Positions 1-7,482 of a stretch of 64,000 nt of DNA are shown piece after piece. Location: NCBI GenBank assembly GCA_018262775.1, contig JADFDU010000010.1:1-64000 (forward strand). Direction: 5' to 3'. Source of the stretch: Rhodocyclaceae bacterium (GTDB taxonomy: Bacteria; Pseudomonadota; Gammaproteobacteria; Burkholderiales; Rhodocyclaceae). A program made the translations under genes and the position numbers. The notes below the pieces were generated by a model. That model had not been told where the DNA came from. It ran no database searches and worked only from the letters and a program-made list of their open reading frames with translations. Position 1 is the stretch's first letter, and each line of letters opens with the position of its first letter.

Positions 1-253
1 GGCCGACGATGACGGCGATGCCTTCGATGCGGGTCGCCAGATCGGCCAGCGTATGGGCGCAGGCGCGGTAAAAATCCGGCCGCAACAGCAGGTCCTCGGG
101 CGGATAGCCGCACAGCGCCAGCTCGGGCGTCACCAGCAGCTGGGCGCCGGCCGCGCGCGCGCGCGTGGCGAACTCGGCGATCTTCCTGGCATTGCCTGGC
201 AGATCGCCGACCGTGCTGTTGATCTGGGCGAGGGCTACACGGAGGGTCTTCAT
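1..253 (-). CDS. nadE: Glutamine-dependent NAD+ synthetase, N-terminal part (partial)
   Basis: Only the first ~84 codons are in the window; the gene runs off the left edge. Reading from the ATG at 253 the protein starts MKTLRVALAQINSTVGDL and continues with TPELALCGYPPEDLL, the opening of the nitrilase-type glutaminase domain whose Glu (in TPELALCGYP) belongs to the catalytic triad. In this family the domain supplies ammonia to a C-terminal NAD+ synthetase domain that amidates deamido-NAD. The 31-bp gap to ppa, on the same strand, allows cotranscription. Confidence 0.85.
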   Translation of the reverse strand, partial: MKTLRVALAQINSTVGDLPGNARKIAEFATRARAAGAQLLVTPELALCGYPPEDLLLRPDFYRACAHTLADLATRIEGIAVIVG

Positions 254-284
254 TGCGCAAGTATGCCGCAGGTTGCAGCCTGGC

Positions 285-833
285 TCAGAACATCGGCTTG
301 GTGGCCGCCGCCTCGTAGCGGGCGATGCCGTCGAAGATTTCCTTCTTGCCTTCCTCCGGCCCGACCCAGCCCATCACCTTGACCCACTTGCCGGCTTCCA
401 GGTCCTTGTAATGCTCGAAGAAGTGCGAGAGCTGCGACAGCACCATCTCCGGCAGGTCGCGCGGCGACTGGATAGCACGATACAGGCTGCACAGCTTGTC
501 CACCGGCACAGCCAGCAGCTTGGAATCACCGCCCGCCTCGTCCTCCATTTTCAGCAGGCCCACCGGCCGGCAGCGCACCACCACGCCGGTGAGCAGCGGC
601 ACGGGCGAGAGCACCAGCACGTCGACCGGGTCGCCGTCGTCGGAAATGGTGTGCGGGATGTAGCCGTAATTGCAGGGGTAGTGCATAGCCGTCGACATGA
701 AACGGTCGACGAACATGGCGCCCGTCTGCTTATCCACTTCGTACTTGATCGGATCGGCATTCATCGGGATTTCGATGATGACGTTGAAGTCGTTGGGGAT
801 GTCGCGCCCCGAAGTCACGCGATCAAGGTTCAT
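285..833 (-). CDS. ppa: Inorganic pyrophosphatase
   Basis: This is a soluble family I pyrophosphatase that hydrolyses PPi to phosphate and pulls biosynthetic reactions forward. The 182-residue product has the expected size and carries the signature [10 protein letters not shown] with the metal-binding aspartates, plus KYEVDKQTG and YPCNYGYIP near the active site. The ATG at 833 gives [20 protein letters not shown], matching the usual start. An upstream in-frame extension to 965 runs into a repeat-like stretch (CCGAAGGAAATCCCTGCGGG, 874-893) and is not expected to be translated. Confidence 0.95.
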   Translation of the reverse strand: MNLDRVTSGRDIPNDFNVIIEIPMNADPIKYEVDKQTGAMFVDRFMSTAMHYPCNYGYIPHTISDDGDPVDVLVLSPVPLLTGVVVRCRPVGLLKMEDEAGGDSKLLAVPVDKLCSLYRAIQSPRDLPEMVLSQLSHFFEHYKDLEAGKWVKVMGWVGPEEGKKEIFDGIARYEAAATKPMF

Positions 834-982
834 GTTCTGCTCTCCGCTCTCTGCTCTAAAACTCCAATTATGACCGAAGGAAATCCCTGCGGGATACAGG
901 CCGCTACGTCTTTTTTTTGCGCTGCAGCACGGGCTCGCGGACAAATTGATCTGAGCGCTTGACAACCCGCACCGGCTTAAAC
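834..982. other. Intergenic region with a fragment of a palindromic repeat
   Basis: This gap lies between the divergent ppa and ftrA genes. It contains CCGAAGGAAATCCCTGCGGG at about 874-893, nearly the same as the core of the long inverted repeat at 59080-59197. I see no further gene here; the Fur box for the plus-strand operon begins at 983. Confidence 0.5.
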
Positions 983-1001
983 AATAATGCGAATCGTTCT
1001 T
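983..1001 (+). promoter_or_regulatory. Fur box upstream of the ftr iron operon
   Basis: AATAATGCGAATCGTTCTT matches the 19-bp Fur consensus GATAATGATAATCATTATC at 14 positions by eye. It lies 41 bp upstream of the ftrA start, where a repressor would block the promoter. The genes behind it are iron uptake and storage functions, which supports Fur control. Confidence 0.8.
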
Positions 1002-1041
1002 ATTAGCTTTCTTTAATTAACCACGATTTCAAGGGGAAATC

Positions 1042-1602
1042 ATGATCCGTCCGCAGCGCCTCGCCGCCACCCTCCTGTTCAGCTCAGGGCTGATCTTGTC
1101 CGCCGCCGCCCAGGCGCTCGAATACCCGATCGGCTCGCCGCACAATCTCGCCGGCATGGAGATCGCCGCAGTCTACCTGCAGCCGGTCGAGATGGAACCG
1201 GAAGGCCACATGGGCAAGGCATCGGAAACGGATATCCATCTCGAAGCCGACATCCACGCAACGGCCAATAATCCCAACGGCTTTCCCGAAGGCTTCTGGA
1301 TGCCTTACCTGCTCGTCAAATATGAACTGACCAAGCTGCCCTCGGGCGAAGTCATCAAGGGCGACATGATGCCGATGGTCGCCAGCGACGGCCCCCACTA
1401 TGGCGACAACGTCAAGCTCAAGGGTCCCGGCAAGTACAAGGTGAAGTTCACCATCCTCCCGCCCAACGCCAAGGACAATCCGGGCGGCAACCATTTCGGC
1501 CGCCACACCGATCGCGCCACCGGCGTGCGCCCCTGGTTCAAGGCGTTCGAAACCGAATGGGAATTCACCTACGCCGGCACCGGCAAGAAGGGCGGGTACT
1601 GA
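1042..1602 (+). CDS. ftrA: P19-type periplasmic ferrous iron-binding protein FtrA
   Basis: The 186-residue protein has a cleavable signal peptide ending at about AAAQA-LEYPIG and belongs to the P19/FtrA family. These periplasmic proteins bind iron and copper and pass iron to an FTR1 permease. Conserved features are visible: MEPEGHMGKASETDIHLEADI (Met and His ligand region), the PEGFWMPYLLVKYEL strand and NHFGRHTDRATGVRPW. Fur box and start codon are 41 bp apart. The rest of the FtrABCD system follows, but a porin gene separates it from ftrB, unlike the usual ftrABCD layout. 'MASDGPHYGDNVKL' (loosely VASDGPHYGDNV) lies in the middle of the domain. Confidence 0.9.
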   Translation: MIRPQRLAATLLFSSGLILSAAAQALEYPIGSPHNLAGMEIAAVYLQPVEMEPEGHMGKASETDIHLEADIHATANNPNGFPEGFWMPYLLVKYELTKLPSGEVIKGDMMPMVASDGPHYGDNVKLKGPGKYKVKFTILPPNAKDNPGGNHFGRHTDRATGVRPWFKAFETEWEFTYAGTGKKGGY

Positions 1603-1612
1603 GATGATGAGC

Positions 1613-1690
1613 CCCCACGCTTGCTTTGCTGCGCTGCCCCCCGAGGGGGCGCAGGCCTTCCTTGGGGCGGCCCTGCGGAAGGCCTGGCAC
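1613..1690. repeat. Palindromic GC-rich repeat between ftrA and the porin
   Basis: The stretch contains the palindrome GCCCCCCGAGGGGGC and the neighbouring CTTCCTTGGGGCGG, the look of a short dispersed intergenic repeat. It is open in the porin frame, so an automatic start at 1604 would translate it. The signal peptide begins only after it. Confidence 0.6.
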
Positions 1691-3100
1691 TTGAAGCCCA
1701 TTGCACTGGTGGCGGCGCTCGTCGCCGGCCCGGCCGGCGCCAGCGACGACATGCAGACCCTGATCGCCGAAGTCAGGCGACTGGCCGACCGCGTCGAGAC
1801 GCTGGAGAAGAACAACAAAGAACTGGAGCAATCGCTCGCCACGGAGCGCCTGAGCGAGAAGGATCCGGAACTCGCCACCCGCCTCAAGGCGGTGGAGTTC
1901 CAGACGCTGTCCATGCAGAAGCAGGCGCGTCAGATAGAAGCGCTGGAAGGCATCAGCGTCGGCGCCAGCCTCACTGGCGTAGCGCAGCGCGTCAATCGCG
2001 AGGGCACCGCCGGCGGCGCCTCGCGCCAGTCGCGCGCCAATTACCGCGGCGACATCTCGGTCACCCTGCCCGGCGGCAGCATGGGTGACATCGAGGGCAG
2101 CATCTTCACGCACGTTCGCTTCGGTCAGGGCGATGGCCTCGGCCTGAGGCCGACCTACACCAGCACCGCCAACACCACCGCCTTCCAGGTCAGTGGCGTC
2201 AGTGATGCCGATTCCTCCTTCGCCATCCTCGCCCAGGCCTGGTACCAACTCAAGGTGCCGCTGCCGCGCGGAGGTGTTCCGGCGCAATCGAAGGAGCACG
2301 TGCACCTCACCTTTGGCAAGATTGACTCCTTCGTCTTCTTCGACCAAAACATCGCGGCGGACGACGAATCGAGGAAATTCCTCAATAACGCCTTCGTGCA
2401 CAACCCGCTGCTGGATTCCGGCGGCGACACCGGCGCCGACCGCTACGGTTTTGCCCCCGGCGCTATCGTGCAATACGTCAACGAGCACAACAAGGCCGGG
2501 GCCTGGGGCCTGTCCCTCGGCGCCTTCGGCGCCGGTCCCGGCGCCAACTTCTCCGGCTCGCTCGGCAAGCCCTACGTCATCGCCCAGGCCGACACCACCT
2601 GGCGCTTCAATCAACTGCCGGGCAACTATCGCGCCTACGTGTGGACCAACGGTCAGGGCGCAGGCTATGACGGCATCACCCGTCGTCATTCCGGCTTCGG
2701 CATGTCGATCGACCAGAAAGTCAGTGACTGGACGACGGCGTTTGTCCGTTACGGCCACCATTCATCCGGCCGCGTGCGCTTCGACCGGGCGCTCACCGTC
2801 GGCGCAGAAATCGCCGGCAACGCCTGGGGACGCGGCGCCGATTCGCTCGGCGCAGCCTTCGGCCTGCTGCGCACGAGTTCCGCCTATCACCGCGACTCGC
2901 CCACGCTCGATCTCGACGGCGACGGTCTCCTCGATCCGCGCGCCTCCGGCAACGAACGCATCGCCGAGCTTTACTACCGCCTCCGCGTTAACGAACACCT
3001 GGAACTGTCGCCAGACTTCCAGTTGATCCAGCGTCCCGGCGGCGACGGCGGCGCGCCGAGCATCAAGGTCGCCGGCGTGCGTGCCAAGGTCAGTTTTTGA
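1691..3100 (+). CDS. Outer-membrane porin within the ferrous iron operon
   Basis: I place the start at TTG 1691, preceded by GGAAGG eight bases upstream. From there the product begins MKPIALVAALVAGPAGASDD, a clean signal peptide. The 1604 ATG would add 29 residues encoded by a palindromic repeat. Mature residues ~20-90 form a coiled coil (RRLADRVETLEKNNKEL), as in trimeric porins. The rest is a predicted beta-barrel with Gly/aromatic strands and a terminal Phe (VRAKVSF), and it resembles the OprB/carbohydrate-porin group. It sits between ftrA and ftrB with 15-88 bp gaps, so it is probably cotranscribed and may admit Fe2+ or an iron chelate. That substrate is an inference. Confidence 0.75.
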   Translation: MKPIALVAALVAGPAGASDDMQTLIAEVRRLADRVETLEKNNKELEQSLATERLSEKDPELATRLKAVEFQTLSMQKQARQIEALEGISVGASLTGVAQRVNREGTAGGASRQSRANYRGDISVTLPGGSMGDIEGSIFTHVRFGQGDGLGLRPTYTSTANTTAFQVSGVSDADSSFAILAQAWYQLKVPLPRGGVPAQSKEHVHLTFGKIDSFVFFDQNIAADDESRKFLNNAFVHNPLLDSGGDTGADRYGFAPGAIVQYVNEHNKAGAWGLSLGAFGAGPGANFSGSLGKPYVIAQADTTWRFNQLPGNYRAYVWTNGQGAGYDGITRRHSGFGMSIDQKVSDWTTAFVRYGHHSSGRVRFDRALTVGAEIAGNAWGRGADSLGAAFGLLRTSSAYHRDSPTLDLDGDGLLDPRASGNERIAELYYRLRVNEHLELSPDFQLIQRPGGDGGAPSIKVAGVRAKVSF

Positions 3101-3115
3101 CCGGAGATCCCAGCC

Positions 3116-3445
3116 ATGCTGCGAAACATCATTCTCATCGTTACGCTAGGGATACTCGCCGGCGGAGTCCATGCCAGCGAACTCCTGACCTTTCCTGTCG
3201 TCATCCGCGATGGCCGCATCGAGCCGGCACGGCTTGAAGTGCCTGCAGGCAGGAAGATCAAGCTGACCATCAGGAACGAAGGACCCGGCCCGTGCGAATT
3301 CGAAAATCTCGATCTGCGGGTGGAAAAAGTGCTGGCACCCGGCGCCAGTTCCTTCGTCGTCATCCACTCGCTGCGGCCCGGCAGTTACAAGTTCTTCGAC
3401 GAATTCCATCCGCACACGTCGGAAATGATTCTGATTGCGAAATGA
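3116..3445 (+). CDS. ftrB: Cupredoxin-like periplasmic protein FtrB
   Basis: This is a 109-residue protein with a signal peptide (cleavage near GGVHA-SELL) and a single cupredoxin-like domain. In FtrABCD systems FtrB is thought to oxidise or shuttle iron between FtrA and the FTR1 permease. Visible strand motifs are GRKIKLTIRNEGPGPCEFEN, LRPGSYKFFDEFHP and a C-terminal MILIAK. A GGAG ribosome site precedes the ATG. The stop is two bases before the ftrC start. Confidence 0.85.
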   Translation: MLRNIILIVTLGILAGGVHASELLTFPVVIRDGRIEPARLEVPAGRKIKLTIRNEGPGPCEFENLDLRVEKVLAPGASSFVVIHSLRPGSYKFFDEFHPHTSEMILIAK

Positions 3446-3446
3446 C

Positions 3447-4307
3447 ATGCTGAACGCACTCATCGTCGTCTGGCGGGAAAGCCTCGAAGCCATGCTGGTG
3501 ATCGGCGTGCTGCTCGCCTGGATCGCGCGCCAGCCCGAGCCGGCACGGCTCAGGCGTGGTCTGTGGCTGGGTGTAGGCGGCGGTTGCGCGCTGGCCGTGG
3601 CGCTGGGTTTCGCCACCTTCGCCGCGCAAAGCCAGTTGCAGGGCGAAGCGCTGGAAATTTTCCAGCTATGCATGGTGCTCTTCGCCGCCGGCCTGATCGT
3701 GCAAATGGTGATCTGGATGCATCACCACGGCCGCAGCATGAAACGGGAACTGGAGGACCGCGCCGGCCGCACCGCCGGCGCCCTCGGCATCGGTGCCATC
3801 ACTGCACTGGCGGTGGCGCGCGAAGGCGCGGAGACGGTGGTCTTCCTCTATGGCCTGGGCATGGAAACCGGCGGCGCACAACTGCCAGTCATGCTTGGTG
3901 CCGTATTGGCCGGCCTGGCCGGCGCGGCGCTGACCGCCTGGCTGGTGGCGCGCGGCGCGCGTTTTCTCAGCTACCGCACGCTATTCCGCGTCAGCGAGGT
4001 GCTGCTGCTGCTCATCGCCAGCGCGCTGCTCGCCAGCGGCATCGACCGCATGATCGGCATGGACTGGCTGCCGCCCCTGCTCGATCCGGTCTGGGATACC
4101 TCCGCATTGCTCGATGATGTGCGCGGCGGCGGCCGCCTGCTGGCCGACTTCCTCGGCTACCGTGCACGCCCCACCGCCACCCTGCTCATCGCCTACGCCG
4201 CCTTCTGGACATTCACCCTCTGGCGCATGGGCCGCACACCTGCCGTGGCGATTACCTCACCTGCCGCTTCACCCACCACCTCATCCACCACCGCACCTTC
4301 GCGCTGA
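3447..4307 (+). CDS. ftrC: FTR1-family iron permease FtrC
   Basis: This 286-residue inner-membrane permease has about seven hydrophobic segments. It carries both REXXE-type motifs that define the family: WRESLEAMLVIGVL in helix 1 and AVAREGAETVVFLYG in helix 4, whose glutamates handle iron. I chose ATG 3447, just after the ftrB stop, over an upstream TTG at 3435 inside ftrB. In the Ftr scheme it imports iron delivered by FtrA and FtrB. ftrD follows after 4 bp. The C-terminus is Pro/Thr/Ser-rich and variable. Confidence 0.9.
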   Translation: MLNALIVVWRESLEAMLVIGVLLAWIARQPEPARLRRGLWLGVGGGCALAVALGFATFAAQSQLQGEALEIFQLCMVLFAAGLIVQMVIWMHHHGRSMKRELEDRAGRTAGALGIGAITALAVAREGAETVVFLYGLGMETGGAQLPVMLGAVLAGLAGAALTAWLVARGARFLSYRTLFRVSEVLLLLIASALLASGIDRMIGMDWLPPLLDPVWDTSALLDDVRGGGRLLADFLGYRARPTATLLIAYAAFWTFTLWRMGRTPAVAITSPAASPTTSSTTAPSR

Positions 4308-4311
4308 AAAC

Positions 4312-5706
4312 ATGGCACACACGCACGCCCTGACTTTCGTACCGCGGACACGCCGTAGCCTGCTTGCCAGGCTCGGCGACTGGATGGCGCGCAACCGCCG
4401 CCTGCTGCTCGGCGCGCAGTGGGTAATCGTCGTGGCGTATTCCGTGTTGCTGGTGGTCCCGGTGATCCTGCCCGTACCGCCGCAGGGGGCAACGATCCTG
4501 AGCAACCTGACGCTGTTCGCGCAATTCGCCTTCTGGGGCATCTGGTGGCCTTTCGTCATCCTCTCCATCATGTTCATGGGCCGCTTCTGGTGCGGCGTGC
4601 TCTGCCCGGAGGGGGCGCTGACGGAGTTCGCCAGCCGCCACGGTCGCGGCGGGAGCATCCCGCGCTGGCTGCGCTGGGGCGGCTGGCCCTTCCTCGCCTT
4701 CGTCCTCACCACGCTCTACGGGCAGATGATCAGCGTGTACGACTACCCGCAGGCGGCGCTGCTCATCCTCGGTGGCTCGACGGTCGGCGCTGTCGCCATC
4801 GGCTGGATGTACGGCCGCGGCAAGCGCGTCTGGTGCCGCTTTTTGTGCCCGGTCTCTGGCGTCTTCGCCCTCCTTGCGCGCATCGCGCCGGTGCACTTTC
4901 GCGTCGACCGCGCTGCCTGGGACGACGAGCCCGTACGCACGGCCGCGGTCGACTGCGCGCCGCTGCTTGACGTCAAGCACATGACGAGCGCCTCGCAATG
5001 CCACGCCTGCGGCCGCTGCAGCGGCCACAACGATGCCGTCGAATTGGCGGTGCGCTCGCCCAACGCAGAAATCCTCACCGCGGGTCTGAGTAATACAGCA
5101 CCCCATACCACCGAAGCCCTGCTGCTGGTTTTCGGCATGCTCGGCGTGGCCATCGGCGCCTTCCAGTGGAGCGCCAGTCCGTGGTTCGTCGCCGCACAGC
5201 AGGGCGCGGCAGAATGGCTGGTCGAGCACGATCTGCTCTGGCCGCTGGAGAGCGGTGCGCCGTGGTGGCTGCTCACCCACCACCCCGAAGCCAACGACGC
5301 GTTTACCTGGCTCGACGGTGCAATGATCCTCACCTACATCGGCAGCGTGGCGCTGGCGCTCGGCGGCACCGTATTGCTGGGACTGACTTTCGCCGCGCGC
5401 ATCGCCCGCATCGACTGGCGCGCACTGTCCCTGTCACTGATTCCGCTTGCCGGCATCGGCCTCTTCCTCGGCCTATCGATGATGACCGCCAACCACCTGC
5501 GCGCCGAAGGCGTACCGCTCGGCTGGCTGCCCATGACGCGCGCGTTGCTGCTGTCGACGGCTGTCATCTGGTCGGGCTGGCTCGGCACGCGCCTGCTCTT
5601 CGCCCATGCGCCCAACCGGCTGCGCGCAGGTCTGTCCCTGACCCTGTTTGCCGTGCCACTGGTCGCCGTTGCGGCAGCGTGGGTATTGGTGTTCTACGTA
5701 TGGTGA
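4312..5706 (+). CDS. ftrD: Polyferredoxin membrane protein FtrD
   Basis: The 464-residue polytopic membrane protein belongs to the NapH/YccM-like polyferredoxin group. Two membrane-adjacent CxxxCP motifs are present (GRFWCGVLCPEG and WCRFLCPVSG), plus one compact CHACGRC cluster. In FtrABCD systems this component is proposed to take up the electron released when Fe2+ is oxidised during transport. About nine hydrophobic segments are visible; the second half, after residue ~270, is membrane-only. The gene includes two copies of the CTGACTTT motif (4330 and 5383). Its stop overlaps the start of hemP. Confidence 0.85.
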   Translation: MAHTHALTFVPRTRRSLLARLGDWMARNRRLLLGAQWVIVVAYSVLLVVPVILPVPPQGATILSNLTLFAQFAFWGIWWPFVILSIMFMGRFWCGVLCPEGALTEFASRHGRGGSIPRWLRWGGWPFLAFVLTTLYGQMISVYDYPQAALLILGGSTVGAVAIGWMYGRGKRVWCRFLCPVSGVFALLARIAPVHFRVDRAAWDDEPVRTAAVDCAPLLDVKHMTSASQCHACGRCSGHNDAVELAVRSPNAEILTAGLSNTAPHTTEALLLVFGMLGVAIGAFQWSASPWFVAAQQGAAEWLVEHDLLWPLESGAPWWLLTHHPEANDAFTWLDGAMILTYIGSVALALGGTVLLGLTFAARIARIDWRALSLSLIPLAGIGLFLGLSMMTANHLRAEGVPLGWLPMTRALLLSTAVIWSGWLGTRLLFAHAPNRLRAGLSLTLFAVPLVAVAAAWVLVFYVW

Positions 5707-5891
5707 AAATGACTTCTCCGCTGCACCACGACAAACCCACTACGGCAAGCCTGGATACGCCGCAGTCGCGCGAACACGCCATCACCAGCACGGAACTGCT
5801 GCGCGGCAGGAATGAGGTCCTGATCATCCATCGCGGCGAGCACTACCGCTTGCGACGGACCAGCACCGGCAAGTTGATTCTGACCAAATGA
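5700..5891 (+). CDS. hemP: Hemin uptake protein HemP family
   Basis: This small protein is 63 residues from ATG 5700, or 60 from ATG 5709. It has the HemP core at its C-terminus: TELLRGRNEVLIIHRGEHYR followed by LRRTSTGKLILTK. HemP proteins accompany Fur-regulated haem and iron genes, and some act as regulators of haem uptake. The start overlaps the ftrD stop, which indicates translational coupling. Confidence 0.85.
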   Translation: MVKMTSPLHHDKPTTASLDTPQSREHAITSTELLRGRNEVLIIHRGEHYRLRRTSTGKLILTK

Positions 5892-5922
5892 ACAGGCAAG
5901 CATATTTTTTGAGGGCTAAACT

Positions 5923-6189
5923 ATGTATGTCTGCGTCTGCAACGCAGTAACCGATTCGCAGGTTATGCGCGCCGCACAAGCCGGTGTGCGCTCCCTGCGC
6001 GGCCTGCAGGCCCATCTGGGTGTCGGCCTCGAGTGCGGCCGCTGCGCCAGCTACGCCCGCAACCTGTTGCTTGGCACAGACGACGCAACCACCCGGAGGC
6101 TGCAATGCAACAAGGATTGTGGCCACTGCTCCAACTCAAAGGAGAAAAGAAATGAAAGGCGACAAGAAAACGCTGCAATTCCTCAATAA
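5923..6189 (+). CDS. bfd: Bacterioferritin-associated ferredoxin Bfd
   Basis: This is an 88-residue [2Fe-2S] protein with the four-cysteine pattern [14 protein letters not shown] plus [11 protein letters not shown]. Bfd docks on bacterioferritin and supplies electrons to release stored iron when iron is scarce. Residues after ~65 ([14 protein letters not shown]) form an unusual extra Cys/Lys-rich tail and overlap the bfr start by 38 bases; the overlap implies coupled translation. The true Bfd fold probably ends before that tail. Confidence 0.85.
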   Translation: MYVCVCNAVTDSQVMRAAQAGVRSLRGLQAHLGVGLECGRCASYARNLLLGTDDATTRRLQCNKDCGHCSNSKEKRNERRQENAAIPQ

Positions 6190-6628
6190 GGCCCTGACCA
6201 ACGAGCTGACGGCGGTCAACCAGTACTTCCTGCATGCGCGCATGTACAAGAACTGGGGGCTCAACAAGCTCGGCAAGAAGGAATACGAGGAATCCATCGA
6301 GGAGATGCGCCATGCCGACAAGCTGATCGAGCGCATCCTCTTTCTCGAAGGCCTGCCGAACATGCAGATGCTCGCCAAGCTGATGATCGGCGAAAACGTG
6401 CCCGAAGTCCTCGGCGGCGACCTCAAGCTCGAGCACGCGGCGCGCGCCACCATGCTGGAGGCCATCGCCCATTGCGAAACCTGCGGCGACTATGTCTCGC
6501 GCGAGATCTTCGAGGACATCCTCGAGGACACCGAGGGGCACATCGATTTCCTCGAAACACAGATCGACCTCATCGGCCAGGTCGGCCTGCAGAACTACCT
6601 GCAGTCGCAGATGGGGGAATTGTCGTAA
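6152..6628 (+). CDS. bfr: Bacterioferritin
   Basis: The 158-residue protein is a full-length bacterioferritin, a 24-mer iron store. The haem ligand Met52 and ferroxidase residues Glu18, Tyr25, Glu51, His54, Glu94 and His130 are all at standard numbering. The position aligned to E. coli Glu127 is Thr ([12 protein letters not shown], with Glu128 retained), so the second iron site may be altered. AAAGGAG precedes the ATG inside bfd. The bfd-bfr pairing under a Fur-controlled operon couples uptake with storage, although storage genes are often regulated the opposite way. Confidence 0.95.
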   Translation: MKGDKKTLQFLNKALTNELTAVNQYFLHARMYKNWGLNKLGKKEYEESIEEMRHADKLIERILFLEGLPNMQMLAKLMIGENVPEVLGGDLKLEHAARATMLEAIAHCETCGDYVSREIFEDILEDTEGHIDFLETQIDLIGQVGLQNYLQSQMGELS

Positions 6629-6640
6629 CGCAGTAAGCGC

Positions 6641-6660
6641 GCCGGCCCCGCCGGCATTTT
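6641..6660 (+). terminator. Possible intrinsic terminator after bfr
   Basis: The hairpin GCCGG-CCCCG-CCGGC is followed by ATTTT. The stem is only five base pairs and the T tract is short, so it may be partial or may only reduce read-through into tonB. Confidence 0.35.
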
Positions 6661-6754
6661 CAGCCAGCCAGTCCGCACGCGCGGGCGAGCCAGCCAGATT
6701 GAACATGGATGACTCGACGAGCATGCGGACATGGCCACGGACACCTTTGATCAC

Positions 6755-6850
6755 GCCGTCCCGCCGGGACTGACTTTTAGTTCCGGCATAACGCCCGCTT
6801 CGCGGGCATTAGCCTTCACTGAAACGCTTGCGCGTTTTCCGGCGGCCGGG
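6755..6850. repeat. Cluster of three small hairpins at the 5' end of tonB
   Basis: Three palindromes follow each other: GTCCC-GCC-GGGAC joined to TGACTTT, then GCCCGC-TTC-GCGGGC, then ACGC-TTGC-GCGT. The first is a full copy of the dispersed element AAAGTCAGTCCC (reverse strand). The stretch stays open in the tonB frame but encodes no recognisable TonB sequence. Confidence 0.6.
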
Positions 6851-6856
6851 GTTGGC

Positions 6857-7480
6857 GTGCCCTCGCGCCCGCCCCGCCTGTCGCGGAGCGGGCTGGCCTT
6901 CGTGCTGGCCGTGCACGCCCTCGTCTTCTGGCTGCTGCTGCAAACGAAGCTGATCACGCTGCCGGAGCAGCTTGCGGTACTCAACATCAGCCTGATTCAA
7001 CCGGCCGAGGAAACCAAACCCCGGCCCGACGTCACGCCGCCCCAGCCCCAGCCGCCCGCGTTGGTTAGGCCGCGGCCCGCCCCGCAGCAACCGCCCGTTC
7101 AGATCGCTGCACCGGAAACCTCGCCTGCGCCGTCGCCGGTCGTCGTGCCGGCGGCACCGGCGCCGCCGGTCGCCGCGCGGCCGGTGCCCGTGCAGGCCAC
7201 CCAGCCGCGCTTCGACGCCGACTACCTGGACAATCCCAAGCCGCCTTATCCCCCGCTCGCCCGGCGCATGGGCGAACAGGGCCGCGTCGTACTGCGCGTC
7301 CATGTCGGCCCGGATGGCGCCGCCAGCGAGGTGCTGCTGCACGCCTCCAGCGGCTCCCCGCGCCTCGACGAGTCGGCCCTGCAGACCGTGCGCCGCTGGA
7401 AGTTCGTGCCCGCCCGGCGCGGCGCCGAGCCGGTGGCGGCGTGGGTACTGGTCCCCATCGCATTCACCCTGAAGGAGTAG
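6857..7480 (+). CDS. tonB: Energy transducer TonB
   Basis: TonB couples the proton gradient, via ExbBD, to outer-membrane receptors. The product has one N-terminal membrane helix (LAFVLAVHALVFWLLL), a Pro-rich periplasmic spacer and a C-terminal TonB domain (KPPYPPLARRMGEQGRVVLR, then LDESALQTVRRWKFVPARRG). I prefer GTG 6857 because residues from the ATG at 6731 are encoded by a hairpin cluster; the longer form would have 249 residues. There is no strong ribosome site at either start. exbB follows after 2 bp. Confidence 0.85.
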   Translation: MPSRPPRLSRSGLAFVLAVHALVFWLLLQTKLITLPEQLAVLNISLIQPAEETKPRPDVTPPQPQPPALVRPRPAPQQPPVQIAAPETSPAPSPVVVPAAPAPPVAARPVPVQATQPRFDADYLDNPKPPYPPLARRMGEQGRVVLRVHVGPDGAASEVLLHASSGSPRLDESALQTVRRWKFVPARRGAEPVAAWVLVPIAFTLKE

Positions 7481-7482
7481 TC

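Noticed and set aside
941-960. TTGATCTGAGC near 945 considered as an FNR box
   Set aside because: The second half-site (ATCAA) is missing at the right distance.
1604-1690. Extended N-terminus of the porin
   Set aside because: It is encoded by a palindromic repeat and has no signal-peptide character. TTG 1691 gives a proper signal peptide and ribosome site.
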